Of a stretch of DNA of 24,400 nucleotides, positions 19,212 through 24,400 are shown in pieces. The notes below the pieces were generated by a model, which was not told the origin of the DNA, searched no databases, and worked only from the letters and a program-made list of their open reading frames with translations. Source of the stretch: Saccoglossus kowalevskii (Eukaryota; Hemichordata; Enteropneusta; Harrimaniidae). Numbering within the stretch: the first letter of the stretch is position 1; the number at the start of each line of letters is the position of its first letter. The translations under genes were made by a program, and so were the position numbers. Location of the stretch: positions 4,273-28,672 of the forward strand of contig NW_003149268.1 of NCBI RefSeq assembly GCF_000003605.2, given 5' to 3'.

Positions 19212-20990
19212 TCATGTAAAAGTCAATTTAGCTAAGGTGTTCTGCCAAAATGGTTCATCAAAATATATTCTTTCGACAGTGATGCCTTTCTTGGTATACA
19301 GCACAAAATCACGCCATGTCAGGTGACAGATCGCGAGTTGCATTTGGATTTGTGTATACCAGAACGATGTCTTCTTTTTCAGGCGGACATTGCAGTCTTC
19401 ATTGACCGCAACATGGTAATTTGGGTCATGCGTTGGAATATTAGACGGATACATATTTTGGTAATTGCTGCTGCATTTGATTTCACATAGACCTTCACCA
19501 CAACAAACACATGTCACACATCCTTACAAATTACTAAACCAGTATCTTCAATTTTCGCCTTTCTGTGGGTATCTTCGAACTTTTCAAAATACAGCTGTCG
19601 TGCAATGGGCTCGTGGCGGAGTCCAAATTCAAGGTGGGGCGATTTAATGGATTGATGATCTGTAATAATATTTTTCTAACGATATAGTTGTCAACATTAT
19701 CTGTACTCCGCATATCTGCATGCGCGATACTGGCAGTGATATTTGAACCAATACGAACTATTTCGTTGTTCTTGGGAAAGTATGGATATCAGCTGGGTTT
19801 CCGATGGAGTAAGTTTATTTGAAAGGTATTGTATAAAGTTTGTATTTGAGTTTGTGTCAGGTTCCTGATGGAATGTAGTACCATTTCAAGAATAGATTGA
19901 GGTTCTGTATGTGGATTTGGATCCAACATGTAGTTATAGCATGAGTTTTTGTCCGCAATATTGTAAATAGTTTTTATCAGTTCCCTATTATCTTAGTTTT
20001 CAGTTTTTGTTCCAGGATTGTAGGACAATAACGTTGGCTTGGCAATGTCTGGTTGTGATTTATTTCGTCTGATATCAATGTCGTCGATCTCCATCGGGTT
20101 CGATTCTTTTTTTGGTTTGTCCCACCTGTATATAACGTCAGTTCCGACGTCAGTTGACCGGTTTTTATGACGAGAATCAAATTCGTGCAAACTGAATAAT
20201 AACGCTGTGCAATGTTTGCTTGTTCCATAAAAATAAAATTGTAATGACATTGTATGAAAAAAAAGGACTTCCCTCAGTTTTAATAGCGACTGCGACTGTT
20301 AATCAGTATACACGTACTTTAAAATACTTGTCAGTTTTTTGCCCAAATAAAAAATAACGAAACATTCACACTTTATTATCCAACATGAATCGAACTGATA
20401 GACAAATTGCTACAAGTTATGTAACTACGGAAATGAAAAACGCGTGTCCATTTATATTACTACTGTGTCTGCTGATCGCCTGGTGAATAAAATAGAAAAT
20501 AAAAATCGAACTTACGCTACACAGTTACAACCACCAGAAACTATTTCAGAGTTTGATTTAATAATAAACCATGGCTTGTAAGGCTTTTCCTTCATGAATG
20601 TTTGCCGAATACACTCCATTGCCATAACGACAATAAATTCTGTATTCTGCACATGATGAAGCTTTACGGAAATGATGTGTCCATCTTTATGGAGTAAATA
20701 ACCATTGTCAAGTCGATAGTCTTTCAGTCTGGCTGTTGTCCAGTCACTTCGATGCAACAAATATGCGAATATATCAGCTATTTCAAATGAAGGCAAAGTA
20801 TGAAGGTTTTCTTGCCAAGTTGTCACGTTATACGCATCTACCAAAGTTATCGTCGACTCACCGTGGTTTACAGTACGACGACGTTTGTTCGACTCTTCGC
20901 GATCGTCTGGCTCCGAAGGACGAACATTTAATTCGTTTTCCAACTCAACAAGTTCAATAAGTTTAGCTTTACGAACATTACTTACATGTA
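19212..20990 (-). pseudogene. Dead SWIM/YqaJ-type nuclease partner of the transposase
   Basis: Exon 1 (about 20990-20516) has a possible SAP-like start (NVRKAKLIELVE), then WQENLHTLPSFEIADIFAYL, LLHKDGHI and the first half of a SWIM finger (GGCNCVA), ending at donor GTAAGT (20515). The second part (about 20228-19212) has KHCTALLFSLHEF, ILEMVLHSIRNL, RHEPIARQLYFEKFE, CVCCGEGLCEIKC (19473-19484) and FVLYTKKGITVERIYFDEPFW. This is the YqaJ/lambda-exonuclease-like protein found with ISL2EU transposons, presumably processing element DNA. Damage: TAA at 19993; frame changes near 19815, 19740, 19630 and 19520; the SPDG segment with the metal-binding Asp is missing before CVCCGEG; the SWIM C-x-H is shortened so the His is gone; the acceptor before the second part is unclear. 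Confidence 0.8.
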
Positions 20991-21082
20991 ATGATTCAAA
21001 AAATAGAATTAAAATAAAACATCCTCAATTAACTACTTTTTTCATGCAGCATATATCCAAATGACCTGACTGTATATTATTA

Positions 21083-21376
21083 TGAATTAGCCACAATTTC
21101 ATGGTAATTTGTTTTGAGTTTGAGAAATGTTCCACTTCGATTGAATTAAATAAGTTTATTGAGCAAAATGGTGACTGGATTGCGGATAATGGATATCTTG
21201 ATATCTTCACCCGTAATATCAAAGATGTTGAAGAAATTTGCCATTTTCTTCTGTTACAACACATTTTGTTGAATTACTGTTTCATGTACACATACGCAAT
21301 GTTATATAGTCACTCAGTGGTTAGTCCTAGAATATATAATGATGAATATCTTTACTGTTTTCCCCACAGACCCTGA
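21083..21376 (+). other. Unrecognised open frame with protein-like composition
   Basis: Open after a TGA at about 21078. It contains IELNKFIEQNGDWIADNGYL, then FTRNIKDVEEI and a hydrophobic stretch CHFLLLQHILLNYCFMYTYA. The acidic, Trp-containing segment reads like a real exon. WIADNGYLDIF loosely resembles a Bcl-2 BH2 box, but GGW is absent and the spacing to a BH1-like FEF is too short. Function unknown. Confidence 0.22.
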
Positions 21377-22467
21377 TCAATCTACATTATGACTTCAGAT
21401 CCATTGTTAATATTTTTAGTGCACGTCACTTTTTTCGAGATTCGGCCTGATTCAGTTCAAAGTTTAATAGGCCATTTTAAATCAAACTTTGTATGACGAC
21501 CTTGCATATTTGGTTGCTGTGAAAGCCATATTTCTTTTGAAGATACATGAACAACAATATTTTGGCTTCCTCGTGGTGTTGACATAGACAGTTTAAATTC
21601 ATTAATGAATAGAGCATTACTTGAATCACATGGTTTTGGAAAAATCTAATTTTCATCCTTTCATGAATAATTTACTGTGTACACTCCATGGATTGTAATG
21701 CATGATCTGGATAATTTGAAATTTTACCTTACTTACCTTACTAAAATTCTTACTTATTTTACTAAAATCCAATATTTATCTTTCGATAGACTAGTTGGTC
21801 AATTGTATTTGCACATGTTGGTGCTACTTAGTACATTTACGACTTCAGGCCTAACTCGCATAGTTAGCCCACTAGTTTATGCAATGCTCTATACATTAGC
21901 TTTTAGTAAATGTATTACAAATTTAAAATAATCTGCAAACAATTCCAATAAAGTAAGATAGTAGTAAACATGCTTGTTGAACATGTTTCACTGCCTGTTT
22001 CTATTGCCAATAACCTGCACTCTGGTATTTGACATTAAAACTCCCATTTGTATATCAAATAATGTATTCCATTATCTGATAGTTAAAAATAGATATCAAG
22101 TGGCTAATGGCAGTCGGGGTTCTATTAAACAGACCCATTATTTGTCAGGTGTCGTACCTATACTTTGATAATGACAGAAATCAACGACTACTTTTGAAGC
22201 CAAGGTCTGGTAAAAGTCCAACCTGTCAAGCATCTAAGACTTTCATCTGATGGCTTCAAAAATAGCTGTTAATTCACATGTATGTGCAAGTAGAGGTACG
22301 ATACGTTATACCACAAATTGATACTTCAATGTTTTAGGCGGTGATTTTTTATTTTGACAGGGAAAGTTTGGACCAATGTACACCAATGTGACAAAGGATG
22401 CTGAACAAAACAACTTTTTTAACAATAGAGAAACGTCAAATAGTAGGAGTTATATATTAATCATTTC
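21377..22467. other. AT-rich stretch, no supported gene
   Basis: Holds two tandem 21-bp units (21729-21770). Other open frames here have no recognisable content. Confidence 0.4.
21729..21770. repeat. Two tandem 21-bp units
   Basis: 21729-21749 and 21750-21770 share TTACTTA..TTACTAAAAT, differing at about three positions. Confidence 0.65.
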
Positions 22468-22733
22468 TCATTTCAATAAGTGTGGTAAAAAATGTACACT
22501 TTCAATTTCTGCATACATCACTACATTTACAATTTCGTTTGACATATTAGTCATGTTAGGTAGTAATTCGGGGTTATTACAAGGATATCTCAAAGTATGC
22601 ATGAAGACATCGGGAGTATCGACCGGCGCACAGCAAAGGTTGGTGCCACAGCATATACTGTCATGGGAATGCCGAATTCCAAAACAGTTTAGAACAAAAT
22701 CATCAAACGTTTTTGTGTGGAGTCCGTCAAACT
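22468..22733 (-). CDS. Candidate terminal exon with six cysteines, function unknown
   Basis: After acceptor TTACACCAG the frame runs FDGLHTKTFDDFVLNCFG, IRHSHDSICCGTNLCCAPVD, PDVFMHTLRYPCNNPELL and on to TGA at 22468, about 88 codons. It has six cysteines in a CC-x4-CC arrangement and third positions richer in G/C than the background, which favours coding. The opposite strand is also open over the same interval (22376-22765), so composition alone is not decisive. No partner exon was found in the 300 bp upstream. It could belong to the integrase-like locus or to a separate gene. Confidence 0.35.
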
Positions 22734-22746
22734 CTGGTGTAAGCAA

Positions 22747-23003
22747 TGTTTGTTTTTATTATTAGATTCCATATTTGGAATTCGCATTTCCTTATATGGT
22801 AGGATTAAAATACCCCGTAAAATACTACAAAATTATGGCACGCTGTAACTTATGGTGTTACGGTGAGTGATGTATAATAATATTATAATATGCAGCTTTC
22901 TAATCGGTGGTTTGGTTTCTGACCTACTTGATCTTTATAGTAAGTTGGACTAGAAACTTAATTTGTAATGTTTGTTATAAACCATAAAACTGATGCAAGA
23001 TTT
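22747..23003. other. AT-rich gap, nothing supported
   Basis: No exon-like segment on either strand between the six-cysteine candidate exon and the 3' end of integrase-like gene 2. Confidence 0.4.
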
Positions 23004-23004
23004 G

Positions 23005-23010
23005 TTTATT
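23005..23010 (-). other. AATAAA signal after integrase-like gene 2
   Basis: Perfect hexamer on minus, 24 nt past the TGA at 23034, a normal position for a polyadenylation signal. Confidence 0.5.
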
Positions 23011-23033
23011 AGTTCGAAATAAAATTTATACAA

Positions 23034-24061
23034 TCACTGTGAATCTGCTTCTACCATTGCCTTTAACTGCCAATATAAATGTTTTGCCTGTTCTGGTGTG
23101 TTTGGTGGTAAAAGTTTGTCGCGCTTCATTGCATGGGCAATGTATTCATCAATCTGCTCATCCCTACATAATTAGGTGCATGTGCATGATGGCGAACTCC
23201 CTCTGTGATTACCGGTTCAATCATATCTCTCCCACCTAGAAATAAAATAAAGTTAAACTTGTCATGAGAATTGCACTTGCCAGTTACTCCAAAACCTGGT
23301 TGATAGTGATGGATTCCCATATTTGTAGAGAATCATAAATTGTTGTATTGTAAGTTTTAGTGAAATTCAACAAATATCTTAAAAAACCTGCATCTATGAT
23401 ACGCAGACTAAATAAAAATCAAAGAATGTTCAGGAAGAACTGTATTTACTATATTAGAAGCACATCTCTAATTCACATAAATTGTGTGTATTGCATACAA
23501 AATCTGTGCGTCTTATTTTTCCACCAATTTTTCCTCGTCTCAGATATTACAGTTGTGCATATTAATGAGGTAGACATGTGGTATGTTAGTCATATATCTG
23601 CATGTGTTTATCTGCAGCAGTGCTTATTGCATTACACTTATTTACTACTTAATGCATTATAGTTTATTTTATGCAAATTTGGCAATCACTAAGCTATGTA
23701 TCAAGTTTAATTAAAATTTGCTAAGAGAAATTAGGTAATTAATATGCACAAATTAAGGTGTCCACATATGTGTAGGTTAATACCAATGATTTTCAAACCT
23801 TTCAAAATTTGTTCTACATTTTGAAAAGTATGGCCAATCTAAGTTGGCTTTACCTGATAATTAAGGACAGTGATATAGTATATTAGGAATACCACATGGT
23901 ACACGAAGCTCCTTTTGATACCTGATAGGATGATTGTTCCACTGTGTTATCACTTGATCTAAATCTATTTGTACTATTTTTAAATAGCAATGGCGAATTA
24001 GACACCTAAAACAAGACCAGAAATACAATGCAATGCGAATGTCCCAGTTCCTAACATCAAT
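23034..24061 (-). pseudogene. 3' part of integrase-like gene 2 (different subfamily from gene 1)
   Basis: Exon 24061-23854 encodes the region just after the DDE core: CLIRHCYLKIVQIDLDQV, TQWNNHPIRYQKELRVPCG, PNILYHCP. Then TAA (23863-23861) replaces an expected Glu before LSG and donor GTAAAG (23853). Acceptor TTATTTCTAG leads to exon 23235-23034 in matching phase: GRDMIEPVITEGVRHHAH, a frameshift near 23160-23167, then DEQIDEYIAHAMKRDKLL, PPNTPEQAKHLYWQLKAM, TGA. The QWNNH...CG.PN.LY pattern and the LPPNTPEQA..LY tail match the C-terminal region of rva_4-type integrases. The catalytic core is not present upstream; a retrotransposon lies at 24203. One stop and one frameshift make it a pseudogene, though sequencing error in the frameshift cannot be excluded. 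Confidence 0.7.
23670..23760 (-). repeat. Inverted single copy of the ~150-bp repeat
   Basis: On the minus strand it reads TGCATATTAATTACCTAATT, then TTTAATTAAACTTGATACAT, then CCAAATTTGCATAA, matching the array at 16026-16940. It sits inside the intron of integrase-like gene 2. Confidence 0.6.
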
Positions 24062-24202
24062 CTACACAATATACTACTAAAGAATCAACCTCCTGGATGA
24101 AAGACTTCTGTTGTCTTTGTAGACTCTCTTCCTGTCATTAGCTAATTGTTTTGGATAATTTACCACAAAGTTCTTGTTATATCACAAAAAGGTAGTTTAT
24201 AA
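24062..24202. other. Junction between integrase-like gene 2 and the retrotransposon
   Basis: No recognisable integrase core and no LINE coding in frame. The insertion boundary must lie here if the retrotransposon truncated the gene. Confidence 0.35.
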
Positions 24203-24400
24203 GGCCGTTGTCATAGCAATGAATACCGAGAACCATACAAGGTTACGGAGGTTGAAATTTTGAAAAGTTTAAATAAACTCAAGCATAGTAAAGCGCCAGG
24301 TGATGATGGGCTTCCAAATGAGTTTTTTAAATTTTCGGTCCCAATTATTCTTCCTGTTCTAACCCTTCTGTTCAACTTTATTTACAATTCAGGTGACTTT
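24203..24400 (+). mobile_element. Partial reverse transcriptase of a non-LTR retrotransposon
   Basis: A single frame open for 66 codons to the window edge, after TAA at 24200-24202. It reads TEVEILKSLNKLKHSKAPGD, DGLPNEFFKFSVP, LTLLFNFIYNSGDF. This is the N-terminal end of the LINE RT domain (L..K..KApG.DG.P.E..K, then L..LFN.I..SG.F), as in CR1/L2/Jockey-like elements. The catalytic YADD box lies beyond the window. The endonuclease domain that should precede is absent or out of frame, so the copy is probably 5'-truncated or damaged. Confidence 0.85.

Larger units (their letters stand above)
17751..20990. mobile_element. ISL2EU-like DNA transposon remnant with convergent gene pair
   Basis: A DDE_Tnp_4 transposase on plus and a SWIM/YqaJ nuclease on minus, tail to tail with a 249-bp gap, is the arrangement known for the ISL2EU superfamily. 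The true ends lie outside the coding remnants; I could not find terminal inverted repeats or a target duplication by eye between 17460 and 21100. Both genes are broken, so the copy is not autonomous. Confidence 0.7.

Noticed and set aside
21101-21376. Bcl-2 family exon (BH1/BH2-like words)
   Set aside because: The GGW of BH2 is GYL here and the BH1-to-BH2 distance is about half of normal; no other Bcl-2 features are seen.

Overview
The window looks like nuclear DNA of an invertebrate animal, probably marine. It is AT-rich and gene-poor. Its genes are split by GT-AG introns, and it is full of decayed transposons, degenerate tandem repeats and a satellite-like array. The transposon families present (a PIF/ISL2EU-type DDE transposase with a YqaJ nuclease partner, and cellular-type integrase genes with an rve-like core) are shared by cephalochordates, hemichordates, cnidarians, molluscs and fish, so the phylum cannot be fixed from this sequence. 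Nothing looks bacterial or viral.

Region by region: 1-4.2 kb is mostly non-coding, with a short 21-bp repeat (930-992) and a 130-bp hAT-like MITE (2695-2824). 4280-5286 (minus) holds the best host gene: three exons with canonical splice sites and matching phases. It encodes a 110-residue protein with a signal peptide and 12 cysteines. No single exon is long enough to stand out as an ORF. 5.3-12.4 kb has no gene I can support. It holds a retroposon tail near 7.4 kb, a dispersed GC-rich motif in several copies, and a family of AAAACAC-rich repeats (9.0-11.1 kb).

12422-13885 (minus) is a decayed two-exon integrase-like gene (rva_4-type DDE core). Its N-terminal edge abuts a satellite of 21-bp palindromic units organised in a 193-bp higher-order repeat (13881-14452). 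16.0-16.95 kb holds six degenerate copies of a ~150-bp repeat; an inverted copy lies at 23.67-23.76 kb.

17.75-21.0 kb is a dead ISL2EU-like DNA transposon with two convergent genes: a DDE transposase on plus and a SWIM/YqaJ-type nuclease on minus. Both carry stops and frameshifts, and in each a residue expected to be catalytic is changed or deleted. 23034-24061 (minus) is the 3' part of a second integrase-like gene with a different intron position. The window ends inside the reverse transcriptase of a non-LTR retrotransposon (24203-24400, plus).

Functionally the window is a transposon graveyard in which every mobile-element enzyme that can be checked is broken. The one apparently intact gene, encoding a small secreted cysteine-rich protein, is embedded in it. 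No family could be assigned to that protein.
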